NCBI GenBank assembly: GCA_910579965.1
Contig: CAJTWF010000001.1
Span: forward strand, 145,728-209,727
Direction of reading: 5' to 3'
Length of the DNA stretch: 64,000 bases
DNA from: an uncultured Oscillospiraceae bacterium
GTDB lineage: Bacteria > Bacillota > Clostridia > Oscillospirales > Oscillospiraceae
Translations under genes and position numbers: made by a program
Shown: piece by piece, positions 33,090 through 41,842 of the stretch
Numbering within the stretch: the first letter of the stretch is position 1
Layout: each line of letters opens with the position of its first letter
Notes under the pieces: model-generated
The model's database searches: none
What the model was told of the DNA's origin: nothing
The model's input: only the letters and a program-made list of their open reading frames with translations

Positions 33090-34220
33090 ATGGCTAATTT
33101 TGCAATCATGGGCTTTGGCACCGTGGGCAGCGGCGTGGCGGAGGTGCTGCGCATGAACGGCGCGTCCATCGCGGAAAAGCTGGGCGAGCGCCTTACCCTG
33201 AAATATATTCTGGATGTGCGGGACTTATCCGCCTCCCCCTACGCTTCTTTGGTGGTAAAGGACTTCGCCCTGCTGGAGAGCGATCCGGAGCTGGACGTGG
33301 TGGTGGAGTCCATCGGCGGGGCCAAGGTGGCCTATGAGTTCACCCGCCGGGCTCTGCTGGCCGGCAAGCACGTGGTCACCTCCAACAAGGAGCTGGTGGC
33401 CGCCCACGGCCGGGAGCTGCTGGAGATCGCCCGGGACAAGAACGTCAACTACCTCTTCGAGGCCAGCGTGGGCGGGGGCATCCCCGTGCTGCGGCCCCTG
33501 TTCCAGTGCCTGGCCGGCAACCAGATCCAGGAGATCGCCGGCATCCTCAACGGCACCACCAACTATATCCTCACCCGCATGGTGGAGGGGGGCGTCCCCT
33601 TTGACGAGGCGCTGCGGGAGGCCCAGGAGAAGGGCTACGCCGAGGCCAATCCCGCCGCGGATATCGAGGGCCTGGACGCGGGACGAAAGATCTGCATCCT
33701 GTCCGATCTGGCCTGGGGCGGGGAGGTCCGGCCCGAGGCCATCAGCGTCCGGGGCATCAGCGGACTCTCTCTGGAGGACGTGGACGTGGCCCGCACCCTG
33801 GGCTGCCGGATCAAGCTGCTGGGCCGGGCCCTCCGGCTGGAGGACGGCCGGACGGCGGCCTATGTGGCCCCCCATCTGGTGCCGGAGAGCAGCCCCCTGT
33901 CCGGGGTGGACGGGGTGTTCAACGCCGTCATGATCCGTGGCAACGCCGTGGGCGATGTGATGCTCTATGGCCGGGGCGCGGGGGATCTGCCCACCGCCTC
34001 CGCCGTCATGGGGGACGTGCTGGACGCCCTGGCCCACCGGGAGAAGCGCCGGAGCCTGGGCTGGAGCAGGGACGCGGTTTTGGCGGATCTGGAGAGCGAG
34101 CTGCCCATGCGCTGGTATATCCGGGGGGAGGGCCCGGCCCGCATCACCGGGGCCATGACCGCCCGGGAGGCCAGAGCCCTGGCCGGGCAGGCGGCGGCGC
34201 TTCTGCCGGTGCTGGAATAA
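33090..34220 (+). CDS. hom: Homoserine dehydrogenase
   Basis: Reduces aspartate semialdehyde to homoserine with NAD(P)H, leading to threonine and methionine. The 376-residue protein has the Rossmann start MGFGTVGSGVAEVL and the substrate motif GGIPVLRPLFQCLAGN with ILNGTTNYILTRM. It lacks the C-terminal ACT domain of many Firmicutes enzymes (about 430 residues), so feedback control may come through the neighbouring ACT protein instead; that is inference. GAAGGAGAGCGACA precedes the start. Confidence 0.95.
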   Translation: MANFAIMGFGTVGSGVAEVLRMNGASIAEKLGERLTLKYILDVRDLSASPYASLVVKDFALLESDPELDVVVESIGGAKVAYEFTRRALLAGKHVVTSNKELVAAHGRELLEIARDKNVNYLFEASVGGGIPVLRPLFQCLAGNQIQEIAGILNGTTNYILTRMVEGGVPFDEALREAQEKGYAEANPAADIEGLDAGRKICILSDLAWGGEVRPEAISVRGISGLSLEDVDVARTLGCRIKLLGRALRLEDGRTAAYVAPHLVPESSPLSGVDGVFNAVMIRGNAVGDVMLYGRGAGDLPTASAVMGDVLDALAHREKRRSLGWSRDAVLADLESELPMRWYIRGEGPARITGAMTAREARALAGQAAALLPVLE

Positions 34221-34286
34221 CCCTTTTGCCCCATTGACACTATAATATAGAGTGTACCCAATTAGCCTGAGAGAGGAAGGTCCTTT

Positions 34287-35501
34287 ATGAGTTTGATTGT
34301 ACAGAAATTCGGCGGAAGCTCCGTCCGGGACGCCCAGCGGATCCGGAACGTGGCGGGCATCATCGCTGATACGTATAGAGCCGGGAACCAGGTGATGGTG
34401 GTGCTGTCCGCCCAGGGGGACACCACCGACGATCTCATCGAGAAGGCCAGGGAGATCAACCCCCGGGCCTCCAAGCGGGAGATGGATATGCTGCTGAGCA
34501 CCGGCGAGCAGAGCTCCATCGCCCTGTGCGCCATGGCCCTGGAGGGCATGGGCCTGCCGGTCATCAGCCTGTGCGCGTGGCAGGTGGGGCTCCACACCAG
34601 CAGCACATACTCCGACGCCCGCATCAAGCGCATCGACTCCGAGCGCATCCAGCGGGAGCTGGACAAGAACAAGATCGTCCTGGTGGCCGGCTTCCAGGGG
34701 ATCAACCGGGTGGGGGACGTGACCACCCTGGGCCGGGGCGGGTCCGACACCAGCGCCGTGGCCCTGGCCGCCGCCTTCCGCGCGGACCTGTGCCAGATTT
34801 ACACAGACGTGGACGGTGTGTACACCACCGATCCCCGGGCCGTCGCCAGCGCCCGGAAGCTGTCGGAGATCACCTATGACGAGATGCTGGAGCTGGCCAG
34901 CCAGGGAGCCCAGGTGCTCCACAACCGCAGCGTGGAGCTGGCGAAAAAATATCACGTGAATATGGAAGTCGTGTCCAGTTTGGAGCGCAAGCCCGGCACG
35001 AAAGTCAAGGAGGTTGTCAAGATGGAAAAGACCAATATCGCCGGCGTGGCGAAGGATACAAGCATTGCGCGGATCGCGGTGGTGGGCCTGGCGCACAATC
35101 CCGGCGTGGCCTTCCGCATCTTCTCCCTGCTGGGCAGGGCCAACATCAACGTGGACGCCATCATCCAGTCCATTGGCCGGGACGAGAGCAAGGACATCAG
35201 CTTCACCCTGCCCCGGGCCGACGTGGAGGAGGCGGTGAAGGTGCTGGAGGATCAGAAGGAGGTGCTCCACTTTGACCATGTGACGGTGGAGGACAAGATC
35301 GCCAAGGTGTCCATCGTGGGCGCGGGCATGATGACCACCCCCGGCGTGGCGGCGAAGATGTTCGAGGCCCTCTATGACGCCAATATCAATATTCAGATGA
35401 TTAACACCAGCGAGATCCGTGTCTCCGTGCTCATTGATGAGAACGACGCGGCCGCCGCCGTGCGGGCGGTCCACGACAAGTTCTTCGGAGACGAGGTGTA
35501 A
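34287..35501 (+). CDS. lysC: Aspartate kinase
   Basis: Phosphorylates aspartate, the entry step to lysine, threonine and methionine. The 404-residue monofunctional enzyme begins MSLIVQKFGGSSVRDAQRI, has the kinase motif LGRGGSDTSAVALAAAF, and two C-terminal ACT domains (from about residue 265) for feedback inhibition. GAGGAAGGTCCTTT precedes the ATG. It follows hom by 66 bases, too short for a lysine riboswitch, so no such control is visible. Confidence 0.96.
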   Translation: MSLIVQKFGGSSVRDAQRIRNVAGIIADTYRAGNQVMVVLSAQGDTTDDLIEKAREINPRASKREMDMLLSTGEQSSIALCAMALEGMGLPVISLCAWQVGLHTSSTYSDARIKRIDSERIQRELDKNKIVLVAGFQGINRVGDVTTLGRGGSDTSAVALAAAFRADLCQIYTDVDGVYTTDPRAVASARKLSEITYDEMLELASQGAQVLHNRSVELAKKYHVNMEVVSSLERKPGTKVKEVVKMEKTNIAGVAKDTSIARIAVVGLAHNPGVAFRIFSLLGRANINVDAIIQSIGRDESKDISFTLPRADVEEAVKVLEDQKEVLHFDHVTVEDKIAKVSIVGAGMMTTPGVAAKMFEALYDANINIQMINTSEIRVSVLIDENDAAAAVRAVHDKFFGDEV

Positions 35502-35510
35502 GCTGCCAGT

Positions 35511-35545
35511 CCGGCGCAGGGGTTCTCCCCCTGCGCCGGTTTGCT
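35511..35545 (+). terminator. Terminator after lysC
   Basis: A 12-bp GC stem (CCGGCGCAGGGG with CCCCTGCGCCGG) followed by TTTGCTG. Confidence 0.7.
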
Positions 35546-35561
35546 GCCCGCCGCCATTCCT

Positions 35562-35590
35562 TTGACAAAACAGATCTAATATGGTAGACT
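35562..35590 (+). promoter_or_regulatory. TraX gene promoter
   Basis: TTGACA (35562-35567), 17 bases, TAGACT (35585-35590), 39 bases before the start. Confidence 0.8.
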
Positions 35591-35629
35591 GTCCCTCGGC
35601 GAATCAATTTATTTAATAGGAGGGATACT

Positions 35630-36595
35630 ATGCCGGAGACAGCCGCGCTGCAAAAGCCCATGACGGGCTTTCATCTCAAGCTCATCGCCCTGACCACCAT
35701 GTTCATTGACCACATTGGCGCAGTCTTTTTTCCCCAGGTGACCCTGCTGCGGGTCATCGGGCGGATCTCCTTCCCCCTCTACGCGTTCCTGATTGCCGAG
35801 GGGTGCCGGTACACCCGGAACCGGGGGCGGTATGCCCTGGGGCTGGGGGTCTTCGCCCTCATCAGTGAGCTCCCCTACGATCTGGCCCTCCACCCGGAAT
35901 TTCTGGAATATGGCCTGTGGGGGCAGAATTTCCTCTTCCAGACCAACATCTTTTACACCATGTTCTTTGCCGTGGCCGGCATCCATATCTTTGAGGTCCT
36001 GCGCCGTCGCTCCTGGAAGGCGCAGCTGGCCGCCCTGGGCAGCTTTGCGGGCGTCTGCCTCCTGTCCGTCCTCCTGTACAATGCCGGGCGCTCCGCCCAT
36101 GGCGGTATGTGGCTCCTTTATGCCTCACATCTGGCAGCCCTGTCCTACCACCCGCTCCTGCTCTGGGCCTGCTGTATGCTGGAGAAGCGGTCCTGCGAAG
36201 GAGAGAAGCCGAGCATCCTGTCTAATATCCTGTCGGCTGGCCCGCCGCTGCTGGCCCTTCTTTATGCCAACACGTATGGCGCCAGCTACGCCGGCCTGGG
36301 CGTACTGCTGATGTTCCTGCTCTATCTGGCCAAGAGCCGGAGGGCCCAGACCGGCGTACTGACAGCATGGGTTCTCTACTACTACGGCCTTCAGGGTGTT
36401 GGGCAGGTGCTCCAGGGCTACCTGAGTCTGCCCTACATGCTGGGGCGGGTGGCGCTGGCCCTGGCTGCGGCGGCGCTGGTGTACTTCGCCTACAACGGCC
36501 AGCGGGGAAAGCCGGTGAACAAGTGGATCTTCTACGCCGCCTATCCGGTCCACCTGGGGATCCTGGCCGCCCTGAGGGCCATTCTGAACAGCTGA
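35630..36595 (+). CDS. TraX family membrane protein
   Basis: A 321-residue protein with about nine hydrophobic helices. It begins with the TraX pattern LKLIALTTMFIDHIGAVFF and RVIGRISFPLYAFLIAEG. TraX acetylates F pilin; chromosomal homologs in Firmicutes are probably acyltransferases of unknown substrate. It has its own promoter and AGGAGGGATACT site, and no conjugation genes are near. Confidence 0.88.
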   Translation: MPETAALQKPMTGFHLKLIALTTMFIDHIGAVFFPQVTLLRVIGRISFPLYAFLIAEGCRYTRNRGRYALGLGVFALISELPYDLALHPEFLEYGLWGQNFLFQTNIFYTMFFAVAGIHIFEVLRRRSWKAQLAALGSFAGVCLLSVLLYNAGRSAHGGMWLLYASHLAALSYHPLLLWACCMLEKRSCEGEKPSILSNILSAGPPLLALLYANTYGASYAGLGVLLMFLLYLAKSRRAQTGVLTAWVLYYYGLQGVGQVLQGYLSLPYMLGRVALALAAAALVYFAYNGQRGKPVNKWIFYAAYPVHLGILAALRAILNS

Positions 36596-36681
36596 CAGCT
36601 CTCCCATCCGTGCAGGAAAAGAGAGGACAAGCCCTCTCCGCTGTGGTATCATGAGGGGGAGCGCAGAGGAAGGAGAACACT

Positions 36682-37539
36682 ATGGAATGGGTTGAAGGTC
36701 TCAACAGCACCATCGCGTATATAGAGGAGCACCTCACGGGGGACGTCGACTGCGGCGCACTGGGCCGGCTGGCCCACTGCTCGGCCTACCACTACCAGCG
36801 GATGTTCGCCTACATGGCGGGCGTGCCCCTGTCGGAGTACATCCGGCGGCGGCGGATGAGCCGGGCGGCGGTGGACCTCCAGGCCGGGGAGCGGGTGGTG
36901 GATGTGGCCCTGAAATACGGCTACCAGTCCCCCACAGCCTTCAACCGGGCCTTTCAGTCGGTCCACGGTCTGGCCCCCTCGGCGGTCCGGGAGGCCGGGG
37001 CGGCGGTGAAGAGCTTCCCTCCTCTGCGGTTCACATTCGTGATAAAAGGAGCGGAGGAAATGGAATATCGCATGGAGAAGCGGGAGGCGTTCCGCATCGT
37101 GGGCGTATCCGCGCCCCTGTCCAAAGACCTGGAGGAGAACTTCGTCGTGGTGCCCGGCCTGTGGCAGCGGTGCGCCTCGGACGGGACCATCCAGCGGCTG
37201 GCGGGGATGATGGACGGCCAGCCCAAGGGGGTGCTGGGGGTCAGCGCCTGCCAGGAGGACGCGGACTGGCGGTACTTTATCGCCGTGGCCAGCAGCCAGT
37301 CCGGCCCGGGGCTGGAGGAGTATCTGGTCCCCGCCGCCACCTGGGCCGTGTTCCCCGGCCAGGGGACCGGCCAGTCCATCCAGGAGCTGGAGCGGCGGAT
37401 CGTGACGGAGTGGCTGCCCACCTCGGGATACGAGTACGGCAGCGGGCCGGACGTGGAGGTCTACCTGAACCCGGACCCGGCCAACGCCCGGTACGAGGTG
37501 TGGATCCCCGTGGTGAAAAAGGAGGAGCCCCAGTCCTGA
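36682..37539 (+). CDS. AraC-family regulator with GyrI-like effector domain
   Basis: A 285-residue transcription activator. The N-terminal 105 residues hold two helix-turn-helix units (CGALGRLAHCSAYHYQRMF and VVDVALKYGYQSPTAFNRAF). The C-terminal 155 residues are a GyrI-like small-molecule binding domain (MEYRMEKREAFRIVGVSAPL). This layout is like Rob and BmrR-type drug-responsive regulators. No obvious target gene is adjacent. GGAAGGAGAACACT precedes the ATG. Confidence 0.9.
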   Translation: MEWVEGLNSTIAYIEEHLTGDVDCGALGRLAHCSAYHYQRMFAYMAGVPLSEYIRRRRMSRAAVDLQAGERVVDVALKYGYQSPTAFNRAFQSVHGLAPSAVREAGAAVKSFPPLRFTFVIKGAEEMEYRMEKREAFRIVGVSAPLSKDLEENFVVVPGLWQRCASDGTIQRLAGMMDGQPKGVLGVSACQEDADWRYFIAVASSQSGPGLEEYLVPAATWAVFPGQGTGQSIQELERRIVTEWLPTSGYEYGSGPDVEVYLNPDPANARYEVWIPVVKKEEPQS

Positions 37540-37599
37540 CAGCGCAGGAAACCGGCGGGTCCTGCGGAGCGCACTCAGCGCCCCGCGGGACCTCAGCGT

Positions 37600-37791
37600 G
37601 TCAAAAAAGCGGCTTCGCCTCTTGTTTGAGTAGGTTTTCACTCCGCTCTGCGTCGCGCTGTACGCCTTTGGCGTACAGCGCGACGCTCGCTTCATGCAAA
37701 GTGTTTTTCCTGCGTACATGCCGCGGGAAAAACGATCAAAATTTATTTCGCGCCTGTGGGCGCGAAACTCCTGTGGAGGGCTTTTTTGACA
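37600..37791. repeat. MITE-like repeat, copy 1 (inverted partner at 40123-40315)
   Basis: A 192-base element bounded by TGTCAAAAAAG (37600-37610) and its complement CTTTTTTGACA (37781-37791). It contains inner palindromes such as GTACGCC-TTTG-GGCGTAC. Its reverse complement, with scattered changes, recurs as copy 2 on the other side of the SLH phosphatase gene. It is non-coding and fills most of the 378-base gap before that gene. Confidence 0.8.
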
Positions 37792-37820
37792 GTCTGAGGT
37801 CCGTTTTTTCGCCATTGTTC

Positions 37821-37849
37821 TTGCCATTTCCCACCGGGACTGCTAGAAT
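37821..37849 (+). promoter_or_regulatory. Promoter of the SLH phosphatase gene
   Basis: TTGCCA (37821-37826), 17 bases, TAGAAT (37844-37849), 30 bases downstream of the repeat end. Confidence 0.65.
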
Positions 37850-37917
37850 ACAGGGGAGAGCTGCCGGAACTCCGGGATTTCCGGGGAAATCAAACCGGCA
37901 GAGAAGGTGGAACGACG

Positions 37918-40074
37918 ATGAGACGAAAACTGCTGGCACTGCTTCTGACCCTGTGCATGGCCATGACCGCGGTCCCGGCGGCCCTGGCTGCGGACTTTCC
38001 CGACGTGGCCCAGGACGCGTGGTACAAGGAGAACGTGGACTATGTGGTGGAGAAGGGCATGATGAAGGGCGTCGACGGTTCCTTTGTTCCCGGCGGAACG
38101 GTCACCCGGGCCACGGTGATTCAGGTGCTCTACAATCTGGCCGGATCCCCAGACGTGCCTGAGAACATGTTTGCCGACGCGGAGGGCCGCTGGTATGCCG
38201 ATGTGGCCGCCTGGGCCGGCGAGGCCGGGCTGGTGGACGCCGGCAAGCCCTTCCGGGGCGGCGAGGACGCCACCCGGGCGGAGATCGCGGACATGCTCTA
38301 CCGCTACGCCAAATTCGCCCATCTGCCCGCCGGCACGGACGGCGGCCAGGTGGAGGCCCCTGACAGCGCCGCCATCCCGGAGGCCGCCAGGGAGGGCGTG
38401 GCCTGGTGCGTAAAGATGGGCGTCCTGGCCGGGGATCCGGACGGGAACCTGAACCCCGGCGGTCTGGCCACCCGGGCTCAGCTGGCCAAGATGTTCCAGG
38501 TGTTCTCCGGCCTGGAGGTGGTGAGCCTCAAGGACTACCTGGAGGAGAACCAGGACCAGTTCTTCCTCACCGGCAAGACGGAGTATGTCATCTCCGGCCG
38601 CATGGTCTCCCAGGAGACCCAGATCCACAACGAGCTGGAGGACGTGGACTACACCGTGGCCGACGACGATGAGAGCGTCATCCTCACCGGCACTGTGGGC
38701 GAGCAGTGGGTGACCAAGGTGAGCAAGGTGCTCTCCACCTACACCAAGCCGGACGGCAGCCCCCTTACCGCGGAGGACTTCACCGCCAACAAGGACACCG
38801 GCGTGGAGCTGAAGACCAAGGCCCAGCCGGGCACCAACTACGCCTGCTACGTCCCCGCCGGTGTGGCAGTCCAGGTGGACACCGCCTGGGGCGACGTGCT
38901 CTACGCCAACCGGACCGGCGTGCCCCACGGCGCTGGCGACTATCTGGTCTGCGCCCTCACCGAGGACGGCCAGCCCAACCTTGAGGACGTGTGGATCGTC
39001 AACGGCGCCATCTTTGGCAGCACCTACGACACCGCCAACGGCCCTGTGGTGGGGACCATCACCGAGGTGGAGAAGTACGGCCACACGGTGCTGGACGTGA
39101 CCATCGAGGACTTCCTGGCCCGAGGCTTCGCCCTGGGGGACACGGTGAACGTGACCTTTGACAACGGCTATACCCTCCGGAGCATCCCCTTCTTTGACGG
39201 CTACTACGTGGAGCACGGGGAACCCATGGTCCGGGCCTACCCCGGCCACACCAACATCGCCGTGTGCATCAACTACGGCAAGCTCTTTGAGACGGCGGGG
39301 GTGAACGTGGGCAATACCGCCGCCATCACCCTGGCCCAGGCCGGCGGGGAGAAGGATACCCAGACCCTCAACTCCCTGGTGTACACCAACAGCCGGGAGG
39401 ACTACGAGAGCGACGAGATGTTCGCCAACTTCCGGGCCGTGACCGTGGGGGACATAGGGTCCCTCTACCGCTCCGCCAGCCCGGTGAACAACGAGAATGG
39501 CCGCGCCGCCTTCGGCAATGATCTCATGGAGGCCGCCGGTGTGGCTGCCGTGCTGAACCTGGGGGACACGGACGAGGAGATCGAGGCCTTCATCGCCGGG
39601 GAGGACTTTGCCTCCGGCTACTACAAGGACCTCTATGAGGCGGGCAAGGTGGTGGCCCTGGGAATGCCTGTGGACTACACCTCCGACAGCTTTGCCGAAA
39701 CACTGGCCGGCGGTCTGGCCCGCCTGTCCGCCCTGGAGGGCCCCTATCTGGTCCACTGCACCGAGGGCAAGGACCGGGCCGGGTTCACCTCCGCCCTGCT
39801 GGAGTGCCTGATGGGCGCGACGGAGGAGGAGGTTGTGGCGGACTACATGATCTCCTATGCCAACTACTACGGCGTGACCAAGGAGAGCGACAGCGAGAAG
39901 TATGAGCTGATCGTGAGCAACAACATCGCCAACATGCTCCGCACCATCGCCGGACTGGAGAAGGGCGCTTCCCTGGAGGGCGCTGACCTCCAGGCCGGGG
40001 CCGAGACCTACCTCACCAGCCACGGCATGACCTCTGAGCAGGTTGCCGCCCTGCGGGCCAACCTGGCCAAGTAA
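37918..40074 (+). CDS. Secreted SLH-domain protein with tyrosine/lipid phosphatase domain
   Basis: A 718-residue exported protein. It has a signal peptide (residues 1-25, cleavage after ALA), three S-layer homology repeats (about 26-200, for example FPDVAQDAWYKENVDYVVEK), and a middle region. A stretch (about 350-480) resembles the C-terminal domain of SAM hydroxide adenosyltransferases. The C-terminal phosphatase has the CX5R loop in VHCTEGKDRAGF (about residue 613). SLH repeats would anchor it to the wall. The dephosphorylated substrate is unknown. The gene is framed by inverted copies of a repeat. Confidence 0.82.
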   Translation: MRRKLLALLLTLCMAMTAVPAALAADFPDVAQDAWYKENVDYVVEKGMMKGVDGSFVPGGTVTRATVIQVLYNLAGSPDVPENMFADAEGRWYADVAAWAGEAGLVDAGKPFRGGEDATRAEIADMLYRYAKFAHLPAGTDGGQVEAPDSAAIPEAAREGVAWCVKMGVLAGDPDGNLNPGGLATRAQLAKMFQVFSGLEVVSLKDYLEENQDQFFLTGKTEYVISGRMVSQETQIHNELEDVDYTVADDDESVILTGTVGEQWVTKVSKVLSTYTKPDGSPLTAEDFTANKDTGVELKTKAQPGTNYACYVPAGVAVQVDTAWGDVLYANRTGVPHGAGDYLVCALTEDGQPNLEDVWIVNGAIFGSTYDTANGPVVGTITEVEKYGHTVLDVTIEDFLARGFALGDTVNVTFDNGYTLRSIPFFDGYYVEHGEPMVRAYPGHTNIAVCINYGKLFETAGVNVGNTAAITLAQAGGEKDTQTLNSLVYTNSREDYESDEMFANFRAVTVGDIGSLYRSASPVNNENGRAAFGNDLMEAAGVAAVLNLGDTDEEIEAFIAGEDFASGYYKDLYEAGKVVALGMPVDYTSDSFAETLAGGLARLSALEGPYLVHCTEGKDRAGFTSALLECLMGATEEEVVADYMISYANYYGVTKESDSEKYELIVSNNIANMLRTIAGLEKGASLEGADLQAGAETYLTSHGMTSEQVAALRANLAK

Positions 40075-40087
40075 AAGAGAGCATAAA

Positions 40088-40119
40088 ACCGCCCCGCCGG
40101 GATACCCGGCGGGGCGGCA
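40088..40119 (+). terminator. Terminator hairpin after the SLH phosphatase, first copy
   Basis: CCGCCCCGCCGGG-ATA-CCCGGCGGGGCGG forms a 13-bp stem. The same sequence recurs at 40319-40351 on the other side of repeat copy 2. Confidence 0.6.
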
Positions 40120-40122
40120 TAC

Positions 40123-40315
40123 TGTCAAAAAAGCCCTCCGCAGGAGTTTCGCGCCCGCAGGCGCGAAATAAGTTTTGATCGTTTTTCCCGCGGCATGTAC
40201 GCGAGAAAAACACTTTGCACGGAGCGAGCGTCGAGCTGTACGCCAAAGGCGTACAGCGAGGCGCAGAGCGGAGTGAAAACCTACTCAAAAAAGTGGCGAA
40301 GCCACTTTTTTGACA
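40123..40315. repeat. MITE-like repeat, copy 2 (inverted relative to copy 1)
   Basis: A 193-base element bounded by TGTCAAAAAAG (40123-40133) and CTTTTTTGACA (40305-40315), in opposite orientation to the copy at 37600-37791 and similar along most of its length. Confidence 0.8.
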
Positions 40316-40318
40316 CGC

Positions 40319-40351
40319 AACCGCCCCGCCGGGATACCCGGCGGGGCGGCG
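40319..40351. repeat. Second copy of the terminator hairpin, downstream of the BMP gene
   Basis: An exact repeat of the hairpin CCGCCCCGCCGGG-ATA-CCCGGCGGGGCGG seen at 40088-40119. It now lies just past the stop of the minus-strand BMP gene and could terminate it. Confidence 0.65.
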
Positions 40352-40372
40352 CTTTGTGCTTATGGAGAAATG

Positions 40373-41626
40373 TTACTTCACGAAGTTGACAGCAACGTTG
40401 GCGAAGGTCTCGCCGCCGGCCAGGAAGGTGTCGTACTCACCCTTGACCTCCAGGGAGCCGCCGGTCTTCATGCCGTCCACCAGGGTGTTGTAGATATCCT
40501 CGGTGATGACCTCGAACTGGGAGGAGGCGAAGGGCAGGCCCACCGCGTCGTCATCCACGCCCAGGTTCACGGCCTGACCGCCGACCTCGTCCCACTTGCC
40601 GTCATAGAACCGGCCCAGCATCAGGCTGGCAGCCTCGGCCAGACCCTTCACAGCGGAGGTCATGACGGTGTTGGACTCGCCGGACTGGTCAACGTCCACG
40701 CCGATGGACAGGGCGTTGTTGGCCGCAGCTGCGGCGAAGACGCTGTTGCACATGGAGCCGCCGCAGGCGAAGACAATCTCGGTGCCGTTGGCGTACCAGC
40801 CGTTGATCTGGGTCTGAAGCTCAGCGGAGGCGGAGTAGTTGTCGCCGTACAGGTAGCTGTAGTTCATCTCCACGTTGACGCCGTCCTCAGCGGCGGCAGC
40901 CTGGGCGCCCTGGACGAAGCCGTAGCCGTAGCGGTTGACAGCGGGGTTGGTGCCGCCGCCGCCGCCGGTGAAGCCCAGCTTGGTGTTGCCCTCCTTGACG
41001 GCCGCGTAGCCGGCAAGGTAGCCGCACTGCTCCTCATGGAAGGCCACGCCCACCACGTTGGCCAGGGTGTTGCCGCTGGCGTCGGAGAGGGGATAGCCGT
41101 CAATGAAGATGAACTTCACGTCGGGATACTCGCTGGCGGCCTTGGCCATGGCGGCCTCCTGGAGGAAGCCGGGGGCCACGATGACCTCAGCGCCGCCGTC
41201 AATGGCGGCCTTGTAGGCCTGGTAGCGGTCCTCGTCGGTGGCGTTGTCGCCGTTGGCAGGCTGATAGTACTTATAGGACTTGCCGCTCTCGTTGGCGTAG
41301 AGCTTCACGCCGTTCCAGGTGCCCTGGTTGAAGGACTTGTCCTTGAGCTGGCCCACGTCGGTAACCATGGCGATGACGTACTTGTTGTCAGCGCTGGTCA
41401 TGGTGTCGTTGATCTCGTCGGGGTTGACGGGGCCGGCAGGAGCGGGCGTGCTGCTGTCGGGAGCGGGCGTGCTGCTGTCGGGAGCGGGGGTGTTGGCGTC
41501 AGGGGCGGGGGTGTTGGTATCGGTGGGGGTGTTGCTGCTGTCGCTGGGCTTGTTGTCGTTGCCGCCGCAGGCCGCCAGGGCAAAAACCATGGACAGGGTC
41601 AGCAACAGGGCCAATAACTTCTTCAT
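40373..41626 (-). CDS. BMP-family lipoprotein (PnrA-like nucleoside-binding)
   Basis: A 417-residue substrate-binding lipoprotein of an ABC importer, probably for nucleosides. A lipobox (FALAACGG, Cys near residue 20) is followed by a Thr/Pro/Ala/Asp linker of tandem PAPDSST-type units (about 28-65). The BMP domain carries VTDVGQLKDKSFNQGTWNG and GFTGGGGGTNPAVNRYGYGF. Transporter ATPase and permease genes are not in the adjacent window. It lies downstream of deoC and deoD in the same direction, which fits nucleoside salvage. The ATG at 41626 was chosen over a TTG nine bases upstream. Confidence 0.9.
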   Translation of the reverse strand: MKKLLALLLTLSMVFALAACGGNDNKPSDSSNTPTDTNTPAPDANTPAPDSSTPAPDSSTPAPAGPVNPDEINDTMTSADNKYVIAMVTDVGQLKDKSFNQGTWNGVKLYANESGKSYKYYQPANGDNATDEDRYQAYKAAIDGGAEVIVAPGFLQEAAMAKAASEYPDVKFIFIDGYPLSDASGNTLANVVGVAFHEEQCGYLAGYAAVKEGNTKLGFTGGGGGTNPAVNRYGYGFVQGAQAAAAEDGVNVEMNYSYLYGDNYSASAELQTQINGWYANGTEIVFACGGSMCNSVFAAAAANNALSIGVDVDQSGESNTVMTSAVKGLAEAASLMLGRFYDGKWDEVGGQAVNLGVDDDAVGLPFASSQFEVITEDIYNTLVDGMKTGGSLEVKGEYDTFLAGGETFANVAVNFVK

Positions 41627-41717
41627 CGGAATCAATCAACCTTTCTTTTATAATTTGCCCTCCCGGCGCAAAGAGACGAGCCGAACCTGGGGCCCGGTTC
41701 CCGGGAAGGACATGCCC

Positions 41718-41746
41718 ATTATACCCTATCTTCTCCCATAAAGCAA
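41718..41746 (-). promoter_or_regulatory. BMP lipoprotein promoter
   Basis: On the minus strand TTGCTT (41741-41746), 17 bases, TATAAT (41718-41723), about 90 bases before the start. The gene therefore has its own promoter besides any read-through from deoD. Confidence 0.75.
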
Positions 41747-41842
41747 CCAGAAAAAGGGGTGAAAATGGGGAGGATTTGTGGCCAGATTGAAAAATTTTTG
41801 TGAATATGACGAATTTCAGCCCACATGAGGAGGGACCGTCAG

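Noticed and set aside
34221..34286. Lysine riboswitch before lysC
   Set aside because: Only 66 bases separate hom and lysC, far too short, and no lysine-riboswitch motifs are present.
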